DNA of 64,000 bases from Rhodospirillaceae bacterium LM-1 (GCA_902725215.1 CACUVI010000026.1:1-64000); one strand, 5' to 3'. Counted from the stretch's first letter, positions 17,554 to 27,954 are shown. Program-made: numbers and translations. The notes: generated by a model from the letters alone, not told the origin.

Positions 17554-19034
17554 TCCAACTCCACCCCGCTATTCTCGCGGGCCAGCGCGGTGGCGAAGGC
17601 GAAGTCGGATTTGTTGGCGGCAAAGATGCGGTACAGAATTTCGCCCGCCTGCACATGGTCGCCCACGCGCTTCATCAAATCGAGACCCGAGCCTTTGTCC
17701 ATCGGCGCCCCCGCCAAGCGGGCGACGCGGGCGATGCGCGCGCAATCGATTTTGGACACCACGCCCGCGCGGGGGGCGGCGATGTCCTCGGTGAAGCCGC
17801 CCAGAACCGCGGGCACGCCCGATGGGCCTTGGGCCGCTATGATCCGCTCCATTGATGTCAGCGCCCGGCCGGAATCCAGAATCTCGCGGGCGATGGCATA
17901 GCCTTGTCCGCCCTTCACCTTGGGATCGAATTCGATCAGCATGCCAGCCAGTTCCAGCGACTTCTCGCGCAGATCCATGGGGGCCAGGGGATCGCGCCTT
18001 AGCACCTGCATGACGTCGCGCGCCTCAAGCAGCGGGCCGATGCCGCGCCCGATCGGCTGAGTGCCGTCGGAAATGATCACCACCATCTGCATGCCCATGG
18101 CCGAACCCACATGTTCGAACAATTTGCGCAGCCTGATGGCTTCCGACTGGCTGCGCACTTTGGCGGTGGGGCCGACCGGAATGTCGATCAGCAAATGGGT
18201 GGAACCGGCGGCGGCCTTCTTGGCCAGAATGCTGGCCACCATCTGCTCGGGCGTGTCCACGTTCAAAGGCCGCTCGACCGAGATCAGCACATCGTCGGCG
18301 GGCGCCAGATTCATATGCCCGCCCCAAACCAGACAGCCGCGTTCGGCGCTGACGATCTCGCGCAGCCTGGGCAGCGGAATATCGACATTGGCCAGCACTT
18401 CCATCGTGTCGGCGGTGCCGGACGGCGATGTAATGGCGCGCGACGAGCTTTTGGGAATCGGCAATCCGTGTGCCGCTACGATGGGCACCACGATCATCGA
18501 GGTGCGGTTGCCGGGCAGGCCGCCCACGCAATGTTTGTCGACCACCACCGGATCGGGCCAGCTAAGCCGGGTGCCGGTACCGGCCATGGCGCGGGTCAGG
18601 GCCAGCACTTCGGCGGTGGTCATAAAACCGGCCAGCGACACCAGAAAGGCCGCCAGCTCCATCTGCGAATAGCGATGAGCCGCCACGTCTTCTATGATGG
18701 CTTTGTAATCCTGTGGCTCCAGCGTCTCGCCCCTGATCTTGGCGCGCACCGCCTCCAGGCTTTCGGGCGGGCTGGCCTGGCGGATCGACACTTCGGACCC
18801 CTCGGGCAGGCCCAGCGACTTAAAGGCTTGCACCGACAGGCCTAATTCGTCGGGGCCGACGATCAGGCCGTTTTCAACCACATTCAAGGTAGCCAGCACA
18901 TGTCTGCTGTCGGAGCGCACCTCGATCTTGGCCAGGGCCTTGAAACCCTCGGCGCGATAGACGGCGCAGTCCTGGCTTAGGAAGGCGACATATTCGCGCT
19001 GGGTGTCGATAGGGACGCGTTTGAGCTTGAGCAT
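17550..19034 (-). CDS. Putative thymidine phosphorylase, archaeal AMP-phosphorylase-like architecture
   Basis: Nucleoside/nucleotide phosphorylase of 494 aa, longer than E. coli DeoA (about 440) because of an extra N-terminal domain (about 1-90, YVAFLSQDCAVYRAEGFKALAKIEV...). That extension is typical of archaeal AMP phosphorylase and of the proteobacterial putative type-2 thymidine phosphorylases. The core has VDKHCVGGLPGNRTSMIVVPIVAAHGLPIPKSSSRAITSPSGTADTMEVL, the glycosyl-transferase family 3 phosphate and pyrimidine binding region. It could degrade thymidine or act on AMP; sequence does not decide. No deoC, e2b2 or RuBisCO neighbour is seen in this window. Confidence 0.85.
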   Translation of the reverse strand: MLKLKRVPIDTQREYVAFLSQDCAVYRAEGFKALAKIEVRSDSRHVLATLNVVENGLIVGPDELGLSVQAFKSLGLPEGSEVSIRQASPPESLEAVRAKIRGETLEPQDYKAIIEDVAAHRYSQMELAAFLVSLAGFMTTAEVLALTRAMAGTGTRLSWPDPVVVDKHCVGGLPGNRTSMIVVPIVAAHGLPIPKSSSRAITSPSGTADTMEVLANVDIPLPRLREIVSAERGCLVWGGHMNLAPADDVLISVERPLNVDTPEQMVASILAKKAAAGSTHLLIDIPVGPTAKVRSQSEAIRLRKLFEHVGSAMGMQMVVIISDGTQPIGRGIGPLLEARDVMQVLRRDPLAPMDLREKSLELAGMLIEFDPKVKGGQGYAIAREILDSGRALTSMERIIAAQGPSGVPAVLGGFTEDIAAPRAGVVSKIDCARIARVARLAGAPMDKGSGLDLMKRVGDHVQAGEILYRIFAANKSDFAFATALARENSGVELD

Positions 19035-19070
19035 GTGTATAATATAAACCTTCCTGGGTCCGTTCGCACG
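19035..19070 (+). promoter_or_regulatory. Short divergent promoter region with TATAAT box
   Basis: Only 36 bp separate the divergent phosphorylase and DUF1848 starts. The stretch has TATAAT at 19038-19043 inside an A+T-rich run unusual for this sequence. It could serve as a -10 for the plus-strand gene, with transcription starting near 19050. No good -35 is seen at 16-18 bp, so the call is tentative. Confidence 0.35.
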
Positions 19071-19988
19071 ATGATCATCTCGGCCAGCTATCGCTCCGAC
19101 ATTCCAGCCTTCTATGGCGATTGGTTCAGAAATCGCCTGAAGGCCGGTTTCGCGCGGGTTGAAAGCCCCTATGGCGGCAAAGCGTCCACAATATCGCTGA
19201 AACGGCCAGATGTGGATGGATTCGTCTTTTGGACCAGAAACATAGCGCCGTTTTTACCCATTTTAGGTGAAGTTCATGCACAGACTTATCCATTCATTGT
19301 CAGCCATACGCTGACCGGTTATCCCCGGCAATTGGACGCCAGGGTGGCCGACGCCCATGCCAGTCTCAAGGCGATGCGCCAGGTGGCGGCGCTGTACGGC
19401 AAGCGGGCTCTGGTTTGGCGCTATGATCCCATTCTGATCAGCTCTCTCACCCCGCCCGACTGGCATCTCGAGAATTTTGCGGGGCTGGCACGGGGGCTGA
19501 AGGGCGCTTGCGACGAAGTGGTGGTCTCGTTTGCCCAAATCTATAAGAAAACTAGGCGCAACTTGGCCGTTGCCGCCGACCGGCACGGCTTTGACTGGCT
19601 TGACCCCAAGGCCGAGGAAAAGCGGCGTCTGATCGGCCAGTTGGCGCTGATCGCCCAGGGCGAGGGGATGATCCTGTCCGTCTGCTGCCAGCCCGAACTG
19701 GCGGCACCTAAGGTCGGCTTGGCCCGCTGTGTCGATCCCAAGCGTTTGATGGAGGTTGCCGGGCACAAATTTCCATTTAAATTCAAAGGCAACCGGCCGG
19801 ATTGCGGCTGCGCCGAAAGTCGCGATATCGGGGCCTATGACAGTTGTCCGCATGGTTGCGCCTATTGCTATGCCGTGGGCGAGCGGGGTGGGGCCGCCCA
19901 GCGCTTCAAGACCCATGACCCGAATGGTGAATTTCTGATCACGGCGCAAAATCCGCCTGTTTCATCGACAGCCGATCTTTTTGAGTGA
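19071..19988 (+). CDS. DUF1848 family protein (Cys-rich, radical-SAM-like C-terminus)
   Basis: Protein of 305 aa in the DUF1848 family. N-terminal IISASYRSDIPAFYGDWFRNRL and VFWTRNIAPFLP, and central VWRYDPILIS, are family hallmarks. The C-terminal segment CGCAESRDIGAYDSCPHGCAYCYA clusters cysteines as C-x3-C-x2-C at the end, like the cluster loop of radical SAM / spore photoproduct lyase enzymes, but placed at the C-terminus. Substrate unknown. The ATG at 19071 is chosen since the frame from 19035 starts in the opposite gene's start codon. It is followed 12 bp later by glnD. Confidence 0.82.
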   Translation: MIISASYRSDIPAFYGDWFRNRLKAGFARVESPYGGKASTISLKRPDVDGFVFWTRNIAPFLPILGEVHAQTYPFIVSHTLTGYPRQLDARVADAHASLKAMRQVAALYGKRALVWRYDPILISSLTPPDWHLENFAGLARGLKGACDEVVVSFAQIYKKTRRNLAVAADRHGFDWLDPKAEEKRRLIGQLALIAQGEGMILSVCCQPELAAPKVGLARCVDPKRLMEVAGHKFPFKFKGNRPDCGCAESRDIGAYDSCPHGCAYCYAVGERGGAAQRFKTHDPNGEFLITAQNPPVSSTADLFE

Positions 19989-20000
19989 TATCTTCCGCTT

Positions 20001-22838
20001 ATGAGCAAGGTTACCGATCCCCGCGCCATCATCGAGCGCAAGGAATTGATCGCGAAGCTGGATGCGCTGGCAAGCGATCCAGAGACGCCCAAATCCAAAT
20101 TGCGTCCCAAGGTCCTGGAATGTCTGAAGACGGCTCTGGCCGAAGGGCGCGCCGAAGTCAGGCGCCGCTTCGAGGAGCAAAAAGCCAGCGGTGCCGAAAC
20201 GGTGGCGGGCAACTGCTTCCTGATCGATCAACTGATTCGCGTCATTCACGATTTTGCGGTCGAGCGCATTTTGCCGCAGGGCGTGCGCACCCAGGGCGAA
20301 CAGATTTCGGTGGCCGCCCAGGGCGGCTATGGACGCGGCGAATTGTCGCCGCACTCCGACATCGACCTGCTGTTCTTGCTGCCCACCGCCAAGCCCACGC
20401 CCTATGCCGAGCAGCTGGTCGAATATATTTTGTACATGCTGTGGGATCTGGGCCTGACCGTCGGCCACGCCACGCGCTCGGTCGATGAATGTTTGCGCCA
20501 AGCCATGAACGACCTGACCATCCGCACCGCGCTTTTGGAAGTGCGCTGGTTGTGGGGCGAGAAGGCGCTGGTCGAGCAGTTGCAGCTTCGCTACCGCAGC
20601 GAGATCGCCCTGACCACCGCCGAGAGCTTTGCCGAATCGAAACTAGCCGAACGCGACGCTAGGCACGAGCGCATGGGCGATTCGCGCTATGTGCTGGAAC
20701 CCAACATCAAGGAAGGCAAGGGAGGCTTGCGCGATCTGCAAACGCTTTTGTGGATCGCCAAATATCTTTATTACGTTCAGGACATTCACGATCTGGTGCC
20801 CAGGGGCGTGCTGACCGCGCAGGCGGCGCGCAAATTCGCCCAGGCGCAAAATTTCATGTGGACGGTGCGCTGCCATCTGCACTATCTGACGGGGCGCGAG
20901 GAAGATCGCTTGACCTTCGATGTGCAGCCGGAACTGGCCAAGCGCATGGGCTATGCCGGTCGCTCGGGTTCCAGATCGGTCGAGCGCTTCATGAAGCATT
21001 ATTTTCTGATCGCCAAATATGTGGGCGATTTGACGCGCATCGTCTGCGCGGTGCTGGAAGAAAGCCACAAGCGCAGGCCCAAGGCTGGGCGTCTGCTGGC
21101 CAAGCTGGCGCTCAAGAAGTCGATCGACGGTTTCAGGGTCGAGAGCGGACGCCTGAATGTGATGCATGACGACGATTTCGAACGCGAGCCGATTCGCATT
21201 CTGTCCATCTTCCGCCGCGCCCAGGAAAATGGGCTGGACATTCATCCCAAGGCCTTGGGGCAGATCACCAAGCATTTGCGTCTGCTGGACCCGCTTAGGA
21301 ATTCCAAGGAAGCCAATCAGATCTTCATGGACATCCTGTCCAGCCCCAAGGGGGCGGAAGACAGTTTGCGCAAGATGAACGAGGCGGGCGTGTTCGGCCG
21401 CTTCATTCCCGCTTTCGGGCGCGTGGTGGCGCAGATGCAATTCGACATGTACCATGTGTACACGGTTGACGAACACACGATCCGCGCCATCGGCATCTTG
21501 AACAAGATCGAGCAGGGCGAGTACAAGGCCGACCATCCGGTGGCCCATAAGGTCATTCATCAGCTTCAATCCCGGCGCGCCCTCTATGCCGCCGCCTTGA
21601 TGCACGACATCGCCAAGGGCAGGGGCGGCGAACATTCCGAGCTGGGGGCCGAGATCGCGCTGAAGCTGGGGCCGCGCATGGGCCTGACCGACGAGGAAAC
21701 GGAAAGCGTGTCCTGGCTGGTGCGCCACCATTTGTTCATGAGCCAGACCGCCTTTAAGCGCGATATCGACGATCCGAAAACCATTTCCGACTTTGTGGAA
21801 GTCGTGCAGTCGCCCGAGCGGCTGAAGCTGCTTTTGATCCTGACCGTGGCCGACATCCGCGCCGTCGGCCCCACCGTGTGGAACAATTGGAAGGCCGGTC
21901 TGCTGCGCGAGCTTTACTACCGCGCCGAGGAAATGATCAGCGGCTCGCTGTCGCCGGGCGAAGAGCGCAGCACGCGCGTCGAGATCGCCAAACAGGCGCT
22001 GGCCAAGTCGCTGGACAAGGCGGGCTGGCCCAAGGCGGAGATCGAGGCGCATTTGTCGCGCGGCTATCCGTCTTACTGGCTGTCCTCCGACCTGGAAGAG
22101 CAGATCTGGCACGCCAACATGATCCGCGACGCGGAAGCGAACAAGTCGGCGCTGACCGTGCGCTATCATGTCGATAAGGCGCATGCGGTGACGGCGGTGA
22201 CCATCTATACCGACGATCATCCGGGATTGTTCTCGCAGATCGCGGGCGCCATGGCCCTGTCGGGGGCGGGGATCGTGGACGCCAAGATCGTCACCCTGGC
22301 CAACGGCATGGCGCTGGATACTTTCGGCGTGCAGGACGCCGACGGCGGGCCTTTGGAAGACAAGGCGCGCATGAAGAAGCTGGAGGGCAACCTAGAGCGC
22401 GCGCTGACCGGAAGCATCCGCCTGGGCAAGGAATTGGCGGCCAAGCGCAGCCAGCTTCCCACCAGGGCCAGCGCCTTTCGCGTGCCGGTGCGCGTGTTCC
22501 TGGACAATATGGCCAGCCGCACGCATACGCTGATCGAAGTCAATGGGCGCGACCGGCCCGGCTTTTTGTTCGACGTGACCTCGGCCATCACCGGACAGGG
22601 CTTGCAGATTTCATCGGCCCATATTTCAACCTATGGCGAGCGCGTGGTTGACGTCTTCTACGTGAAGGACATTTTCGGGATGAAAGTGGATCACGAAGCC
22701 AAACTCAAACAATTGAGAAAGGCGCTGGAAGCCGCGGTGGCCGATCCCTTGAACCCCGTCGATCCCGCCAATCCGTCGCCGCCCAGAACGGCCAAGCGCA
22801 AGTCGGCGGCCCCCGCGCCGCCCCAGGCCAGCGCCTGA
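20001..22838 (+). CDS. glnD: Bifunctional [protein-PII] uridylyltransferase / uridylyl-removing enzyme
   Basis: Nitrogen sensor of 945 aa that uridylylates PII proteins under nitrogen limitation and removes UMP when glutamine is high. The nucleotidyltransferase motif GGYGRGELSPHSDIDLLF lies at about 108-125, a GlnD-specific segment with PNIKEGKGGLRDLQTLLW follows, and the HD hydrolase domain has ALYAAALMHDIAKGRGGEHS near 527-545. Two C-terminal ACT domains (about 735-800 and 845-915, the latter VNGRDRPGFLFDVTSAITGQGLQISSAHIS) bind glutamine. All catalytic motifs are intact. murJ follows with a 1-bp gap. Confidence 0.98.
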   Translation: MSKVTDPRAIIERKELIAKLDALASDPETPKSKLRPKVLECLKTALAEGRAEVRRRFEEQKASGAETVAGNCFLIDQLIRVIHDFAVERILPQGVRTQGEQISVAAQGGYGRGELSPHSDIDLLFLLPTAKPTPYAEQLVEYILYMLWDLGLTVGHATRSVDECLRQAMNDLTIRTALLEVRWLWGEKALVEQLQLRYRSEIALTTAESFAESKLAERDARHERMGDSRYVLEPNIKEGKGGLRDLQTLLWIAKYLYYVQDIHDLVPRGVLTAQAARKFAQAQNFMWTVRCHLHYLTGREEDRLTFDVQPELAKRMGYAGRSGSRSVERFMKHYFLIAKYVGDLTRIVCAVLEESHKRRPKAGRLLAKLALKKSIDGFRVESGRLNVMHDDDFEREPIRILSIFRRAQENGLDIHPKALGQITKHLRLLDPLRNSKEANQIFMDILSSPKGAEDSLRKMNEAGVFGRFIPAFGRVVAQMQFDMYHVYTVDEHTIRAIGILNKIEQGEYKADHPVAHKVIHQLQSRRALYAAALMHDIAKGRGGEHSELGAEIALKLGPRMGLTDEETESVSWLVRHHLFMSQTAFKRDIDDPKTISDFVEVVQSPERLKLLLILTVADIRAVGPTVWNNWKAGLLRELYYRAEEMISGSLSPGEERSTRVEIAKQALAKSLDKAGWPKAEIEAHLSRGYPSYWLSSDLEEQIWHANMIRDAEANKSALTVRYHVDKAHAVTAVTIYTDDHPGLFSQIAGAMALSGAGIVDAKIVTLANGMALDTFGVQDADGGPLEDKARMKKLEGNLERALTGSIRLGKELAAKRSQLPTRASAFRVPVRVFLDNMASRTHTLIEVNGRDRPGFLFDVTSAITGQGLQISSAHISTYGERVVDVFYVKDIFGMKVDHEAKLKQLRKALEAAVADPLNPVDPANPSPPRTAKRKSAAPAPPQASA

Positions 22839-22839
22839 C

Positions 22840-24378
22840 ATGTCGCTTGGCAAAGCCATCGGCACGGTTGGCTTCTATACGGGACTAAGCCGCATCACCG
22901 GCTTTCTGCGCGACATTCTGGCGGCGCAGATCCTGGGGGCGGGCCTCGTCTCCGACGCCTTCTTCGTGGCCTTCAAATTTCCCAATCTGTTTCGCCGCCT
23001 GTTCGGCGAAGGCGCCTTCAACGCCGCCTTCGTGCCCTTGTTCGCCCGCGAACTGGAAAGCGCTGGCGGAAAGGAAAGCGCACTCTCATTCGCTGGCCGG
23101 GCATTTTCCGGGCTGGCGCTGGTGCTGGCCCTGTTCGTGGGATTGTTCGAACTGATCATGCCGCTGGCCATGTATGTGTTTGCGCCCGGCTTCGTGGAGA
23201 ATCCGGAAAAATTCGATCTGGCGGTCACGCTGTCGCGCATCACGTTTCCCTATCTTCTGCTGATTTCGCTGGTCTCGCTGCTGTCGGGAATCCTGAACGC
23301 CTTCCATAAATTCGCGGCGGCGGCGGCGACCCCCATCTTGCTTAATCTGACGCTGATCGCAAGCCTGCTGCTGCTGGTCGAGCATATGCCCACACCCGGC
23401 CACGCCATGGCCGTTGGAACAAGCCTAGCCGGTTTGATCCAATTGGCTTGGGTGGGCATGGCTTGTCGCAAGATGGGCTTCACCTTCGCCCTGACCCGGC
23501 CCCGTCTCACGCCCGACATCAAGCGGCTGCTGAAGCGCATTCTGCCGGGCGCGGTGGGGGCTGGCATCTATCAGATGAATCTGCTGGTCGACATCATGCT
23601 GGCCTCGCTGGTCGCAGAAGGTGCGGTTTCTTACCTCTATTACGCCGACCGCGTGAACCAATTGCCGCTGGGCATCGTAGGCGCCGCCATCGGCACGGCG
23701 CTGTTGCCCATTTTGTCGCGCCATCTGGCGGCGGGCAAAGATGCGGCGGCGCAGTCGGCGCAGAACCGTTCACTGGAATTCGGGTTGTTGATCGCCTTGC
23801 CCTCGGCCTTCGGCCTGATGGCTTTGGCGCTTCCGATCACTCAGGTTTTGTTCGAGCGCGGCGCCTTCGACGCCGTCGCCAGTCTCGCCACCGCCAAGGC
23901 CCTGGCCGCCTTCGCGCTGGGCCTGCCCGCCTTCGTGCTAGTCAAGACGCTGACCCCCGCCTTCTTCGCCCGCGAAGACACGGCGACGCCGGTGAAAACC
24001 GCCAGCATCGCCATGCTGGCCAATATCGCCATCGCCTTTGCCCTGATGCCGCTGTGGGGATTCGTGGGCATCGCGCTGGCTTCGGCGGCCTCGGCTTGGC
24101 TGAATGTGGCGCTGCTCTACCGCCTGACCAGAAAGCATGGCTGGTTCAAACCCGATCAGCGCTTGAAATTCCGCCTGCCCCGTATTCTGCTGGCCGCCAT
24201 GGCCACCGGTCTGTGCGCCTTTGGCATTGGATCGCTGAGCGACAGCGCCCATGTGCTGGGTCAAGCCCTGTCCCTGGCCTTGGCCATCGGAGGGGCGGTT
24301 CTTGTCTATGCCAGCTTGCTGCTGCTGCTGAAAGCGGCCTCGCTTAAGGAATTCAAGCGTCGCGGAGGCGTATCATGA
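22840..24378 (+). CDS. murJ: Lipid II flippase MurJ
   Basis: Polytopic membrane protein of the MOP superfamily that flips lipid II for peptidoglycan synthesis; 512 aa with about 14 hydrophobic segments. The conserved N-terminus GLSRITGFLRDILAAQILGAGLVSDAFFVAFKFPNLFRRLFGEGAFNAAFVPLF is unmistakable, with the Arg residues lining the cavity (SRITGFLRD). It directly follows glnD and its stop overlaps the ald start (ATGA). In many alphaproteobacteria murJ is followed by trpS; here trpS is about 20 kb away, so local order has been rearranged. Confidence 0.97.
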   Translation: MSLGKAIGTVGFYTGLSRITGFLRDILAAQILGAGLVSDAFFVAFKFPNLFRRLFGEGAFNAAFVPLFARELESAGGKESALSFAGRAFSGLALVLALFVGLFELIMPLAMYVFAPGFVENPEKFDLAVTLSRITFPYLLLISLVSLLSGILNAFHKFAAAAATPILLNLTLIASLLLLVEHMPTPGHAMAVGTSLAGLIQLAWVGMACRKMGFTFALTRPRLTPDIKRLLKRILPGAVGAGIYQMNLLVDIMLASLVAEGAVSYLYYADRVNQLPLGIVGAAIGTALLPILSRHLAAGKDAAAQSAQNRSLEFGLLIALPSAFGLMALALPITQVLFERGAFDAVASLATAKALAAFALGLPAFVLVKTLTPAFFAREDTATPVKTASIAMLANIAIAFALMPLWGFVGIALASAASAWLNVALLYRLTRKHGWFKPDQRLKFRLPRILLAAMATGLCAFGIGSLSDSAHVLGQALSLALAIGGAVLVYASLLLLLKAASLKEFKRRGGVS

Positions 24379-25493
24379 TTGTCGGCGTGCCCAAGGAGAT
24401 CAAGACGCACGAATATCGGGTGGGGCTGGTGCCCGGCTCGGTGCGCGAACTGGTGCATCATGGCCATGACGTGCTGGTGCAGACCGGAGCAGGGCTGGGG
24501 GCCGGTTACGACGACCAAGCCTTTGTCGAAGCCGGAGCGCGCATTCTGGGAACGGCGCGCGAGGTCTTCGCCCAGGCCCAGCTGATCGTCAAAGTCAAGG
24601 AGCCGCAGCCCCAGGAAATCGCCTTGTTGCGGGCGGGCCAGACCCTGTTCACCTATTTGCACTTGGCCCCTGACCCCAGCCAGGCCAAAGGGCTGCAAGA
24701 CAGCAGGGCCACGGCCATCGCCTATGAAACCGTGACCGATGCCAAGGGCCGATTGCCCTTGCTGGCCCCGATGAGCGAGGTGGCCGGGCGCATGGCCGTG
24801 CAGGCGGGTGCGCACCATCTGGAAAAGGAACAGGGCGGAGCGGGGATTCTGCTGGGCGGCGTGCCGGGCGTGGCACCTGCCAATGTCGTGGTGCTGGGCG
24901 GCGGCGTGGTGGGATCGAACGCGGCGCGCATGGCGATCGGCCTGGGCGCTCGCGTCACTTTGCTAGACAGGAACTTGGCGCGCTTGGCCGAATTGGAAGA
25001 CCATTTCGGAGCCTCGCTGACCACCATTTTCGCCACGCTGGACGCCGTGGAGCGCCATGTGCTGGCCGCCGATCTGGTGATCGGCGCCGTACTGCTGCCG
25101 GGCGGCGCGGCCCCTCGGCTGATCACCAGAAAGATGATCGGGCGCATGCGCCCAGGCTCGGTGCTGGTCGATGTCGCCATCGATCAGGGCGGCTGCGCCG
25201 AAACCAGCCGCCCCACCACCCATGCCGATCCCACCTATGTGGTGGACGGCGTGGTCCATTATTGTGTCGCCAACATGCCGGGCGCGGTGGCCCGCAGCTC
25301 GGCCCAGGCGCTCAACAACGCCACCCTGCCTTTCGTGTTGGCCCTGGCCGATCTTGGCGTCAAGCCGGCCTTGCGCCAGGACGCGCATTTGTTGGCGGGG
25401 TTGAACGTACATGATGGCATGCTGACGCACGAAGCTGTGGCAAAGGCGCTTGGCATGGCTTATGTTCCCGCACCCAAAGCCCTTGAAGAATAA
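24375..25493 (+). CDS. ald: Alanine dehydrogenase
   Basis: NAD-dependent alanine dehydrogenase (pyruvate + NH3 to L-alanine), 372 aa, full length. [44 protein letters not shown] is the family signature 1; IVKVKEPQ and LFTYLHLA hold the active-site Lys and His; the Rossmann region is [42 protein letters not shown] is signature 2. It is coupled by ATGA overlap to murJ, unexpected since the products have no direct contact, although alanine supply relates to wall synthesis. Adjacent to glnD it may take part in nitrogen assimilation. Confidence 0.96.
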   Translation: MIVGVPKEIKTHEYRVGLVPGSVRELVHHGHDVLVQTGAGLGAGYDDQAFVEAGARILGTAREVFAQAQLIVKVKEPQPQEIALLRAGQTLFTYLHLAPDPSQAKGLQDSRATAIAYETVTDAKGRLPLLAPMSEVAGRMAVQAGAHHLEKEQGGAGILLGGVPGVAPANVVVLGGGVVGSNAARMAIGLGARVTLLDRNLARLAELEDHFGASLTTIFATLDAVERHVLAADLVIGAVLLPGGAAPRLITRKMIGRMRPGSVLVDVAIDQGGCAETSRPTTHADPTYVVDGVVHYCVANMPGAVARSSAQALNNATLPFVLALADLGVKPALRQDAHLLAGLNVHDGMLTHEAVAKALGMAYVPAPKALEE

Positions 25494-25515
25494 TACAACC
25501 ACGCACAGGTGAATC

Positions 25516-26049
25516 ATGGACGTCAAAAAAATCCCCATCGGGTCCAATCCGCCCTACGAGATCAATGTCATCATCGAAATTCCCATGGGCGGCAGCCCGG
25601 TGAAATACGAGATGGACAAGGAATCGGGGGCCATCTTCGTCGACCGCTTCTTGCACACGGCGATGTATTACCCGATGAATTATGGATTCATTCCGCACAC
25701 GCTAAGCCAGGATGGCGATCCCATCGACGCCGCCGTGCTGGGCAATATTCCGGTCATTCCCGGCGTGGTCATCCGCTCTCGCCCCATCGGCGTGCTGCTG
25801 ATGGAAGATGAAGGCGGCATCGACGAAAAAATTCTGTGCGTGCCGGTCGACAAGCTGCACCCTTTCCATTCCAACGTCGGGTCTTACCGCGATCTTCAAG
25901 GCATCATGCTAGAACAGATCGCCCACTTCTTCGCCCATTACAAAGACCTGGAAAAGGGCAAATGGGTGCAGGTCAAGCGTTGGGGCGAGCCTGAGGAAGC
26001 GCTGGATCTGATCCGCCAGGGCATCGAGCGGGCGAAAGAAGCGAAGTAA
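25516..26049 (+). CDS. ppa: Inorganic pyrophosphatase (family I)
   Basis: Soluble Mg-dependent pyrophosphatase, 177 aa. [49 protein letters not shown] is the family N-terminal half, and [10 protein letters not shown] is the metal-binding signature D-x-D-P-x-D. Catalytic Lys (VKYE) and Arg (DRFL) are present. The variant IDAAVLG replaces the more usual LDVLV, a minor change outside the aspartates. It follows ald by 22 bp and precedes the macrodomain gene by 4 bp, consistent with one transcript. Confidence 0.97.
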   Translation: MDVKKIPIGSNPPYEINVIIEIPMGGSPVKYEMDKESGAIFVDRFLHTAMYYPMNYGFIPHTLSQDGDPIDAAVLGNIPVIPGVVIRSRPIGVLLMEDEGGIDEKILCVPVDKLHPFHSNVGSYRDLQGIMLEQIAHFFAHYKDLEKGKWVQVKRWGEPEEALDLIRQGIERAKEAK

Positions 26050-26053
26050 CCCC

Positions 26054-26563
26054 ATGTCCCGCCTTTACGTTCACGAGGGCGACATCACCCGTTTGCAGGT
26101 GGACGCCATCGTGAACGCCGCCAATGAATCGCTGTTGGGCGGGGGTGGCGTCGATGGCGCCATCCACCTTGCCGCAGGCCCCGGCCTGCTGGAGGAATGC
26201 AAGCGCTTGGGCGGCTGCGCCGTCGGCGATGCCAAGGTCACAGGCGGACATGCCCTGCTTGCCAAATGGGTCATCCACACGGTGGGGCCGGTCTGGCGGG
26301 ATGGTTCGATGGGCGAGGATTCGTTGCTGGCCTCATGCTATCGCCGTTGCATGGAAGAGGCGGCCAAGCTGAAGGTGGGTTCGCTGGCCTTTCCCTGCAT
26401 CTCCACCGGCGTCTACGGCTTTCCCCAGGAACGCGCCGCCCGCATCGCCGTCGCTACCGTCACGGCTGATCTGGCGAAATGCGAAAGGCTGGAGCGCGTG
26501 GTCTTCGTCACCTTCGATTCCTCAGCGACGGAAATCTATCAGGCGTTGCTGCCGGTTTCGTGA
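26054..26563 (+). CDS. Macrodomain protein, YmdB/MacroD-type deacylase
   Basis: Macrodomain of 169 aa expected to hydrolyse O-acetyl-ADP-ribose or remove ADP-ribose from acidic side chains. [30 protein letters not shown] contains the MacroD-type catalytic Asn and Asp, and [21 protein letters not shown] is the loop binding the diphosphate. It may clear ADP-ribose metabolites; no sirtuin or ART gene lies nearby. Its 3' end overlaps the end of the convergent kinase gene by 25 bp. Confidence 0.93.
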   Translation: MSRLYVHEGDITRLQVDAIVNAANESLLGGGGVDGAIHLAAGPGLLEECKRLGGCAVGDAKVTGGHALLAKWVIHTVGPVWRDGSMGEDSLLASCYRRCMEEAAKLKVGSLAFPCISTGVYGFPQERAARIAVATVTADLAKCERLERVVFVTFDSSATEIYQALLPVS

Positions 26564-27954
26564 AAGCGCGGCAGAAAGACCGTAAAGCGCGAACCAACGC
26601 CCAGCGCGCTTTCAATTTGCAGCGCGCCGCGATGACGGTTCACGATATGCTTGACGATGGCAAGACCCAGGCCGGTGCCGCCCAGGGCGCGCGATCTGGC
26701 CGTATCGACGCGATAAAAACGCTCGGTCAGGCGCGGCAGATGTTCGCGCCCAATGCCCTCGCCCTGGTCTATCACGGCGACCGAAACGCAATCCAGGCGC
26801 GCCTCGGGACCCATGGTCATCGGACCCTTTTCAACGCGCTGGACCTCGACCGAGACATTGCCGCCCCGCTTGCCGTACTTGATCGCATTGTCGATCAGAT
26901 TCTGAAAAATCTGCGTCAGCTCGTCGGCAGCACCGGTTACCAGCGGCAGATCAGGCGGCAGCGACAAGGACAGCGTTGCTTCTTTTGCTTTGGCGTTGAT
27001 CGCCAAACCGTCGGTGACGGAAGACAGCAATTTGCCAAGATCGACGCTATCCGTGGGCGGGGTCAGTTCGTTCAGCTCGACCCTGGACAGGCTGAGCAAG
27101 TCCTGCACCAAACGCGACATGCGAGACGTTTGCTCGTACATGATGGCCAGGAACTTCTCGTGCGCCTCGCGGTCGTCCTTGGCGGGGCCTTGCAGGGTTT
27201 CGATGAAGCCCGAAAGCGTGGCCAGGGGCGTGCGCAGCTCATGACTGGCGTTGGCCACGAAATCGGCCCGCATCTGTTCGGTGCGCTTGAGGGCGGTGAT
27301 GTCGTGGAAGGTCAGCAGCGCCACCGCGTTGTCGAGCGCCTTGACCGGCAAGGGTTCGATGCGCGCCAGGAAAATGCGAGCCACCGTGCCCGCCGATTCA
27401 AACGGCACTTCCTGTCCGCTGGTTCCCGCCAGAACGGCATCCACCGCTTCCAGCACGTCGGGATCGCGCAGGAACTGCGCCAGATCGCGCTCGCGCAGGT
27501 TGCGGCCGAACAGTTTGCGCGCCGTCAGATTGGCCCGGACCACGCGCCGCTTGTCGTCAAGCAGCAGCAGCGGGTCAGGCAGGCTGTCCAGCACGGTTTC
27601 ATAGGTGCCCGCGATGGCGTATTGGCGGCGCAACTCGCGGCTCCAATTCTCGCGTAGACGGAAAAGCTGCGCGATCAGGCTGGCGGCCCAGCCGCGCTCG
27701 GGCCTGTACGACGACTTGTGATTGGCGTCGTCGAGCGAGCGGACCAGGGCCTCGGCGGCCAGCAGATCGGCCAGATGGCGATGAATGAGCAAGGCCGTGG
27801 CGGCGAAGACCACGAGGCCAGCCAGAAGAAAGGCCCAGAAAGGCATCAGCCGCAGAAAGGCCAAAACGAACAAGACGAGAATCGCAGGCGTCGCCACGGC
27901 AAGTGTGGCGGGCAGATAACGGCTTGGCGGAATGGAGGGCGGGTGCGACATCAA
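26539..27954 (-). CDS. phoR: PhoR-like sensor histidine kinase
   Basis: Sensor kinase of 471 aa. Two adjacent membrane helices at about 14-55, a PAS domain at about 115-190 ([33 protein letters not shown]), HisKA with the phospho-acceptor in [19 protein letters not shown], and HATPase_c with [21 protein letters not shown] and [14 protein letters not shown]. The short periplasmic part and the PAS are the layout of PhoR, sensor of phosphate limitation. But no phoB, pst or phoU gene is near; instead its ATG overlaps the maeB stop (ATGA). The name therefore rests on architecture only. Confidence 0.82.
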   Translation of the reverse strand: MMSHPPSIPPSRYLPATLAVATPAILVLFVLAFLRLMPFWAFLLAGLVVFAATALLIHRHLADLLAAEALVRSLDDANHKSSYRPERGWAASLIAQLFRLRENWSRELRRQYAIAGTYETVLDSLPDPLLLLDDKRRVVRANLTARKLFGRNLRERDLAQFLRDPDVLEAVDAVLAGTSGQEVPFESAGTVARIFLARIEPLPVKALDNAVALLTFHDITALKRTEQMRADFVANASHELRTPLATLSGFIETLQGPAKDDREAHEKFLAIMYEQTSRMSRLVQDLLSLSRVELNELTPPTDSVDLGKLLSSVTDGLAINAKAKEATLSLSLPPDLPLVTGAADELTQIFQNLIDNAIKYGKRGGNVSVEVQRVEKGPMTMGPEARLDCVSVAVIDQGEGIGREHLPRLTERFYRVDTARSRALGGTGLGLAIVKHIVNRHRGALQIESALGVGSRFTVFLPRFHETGSNA

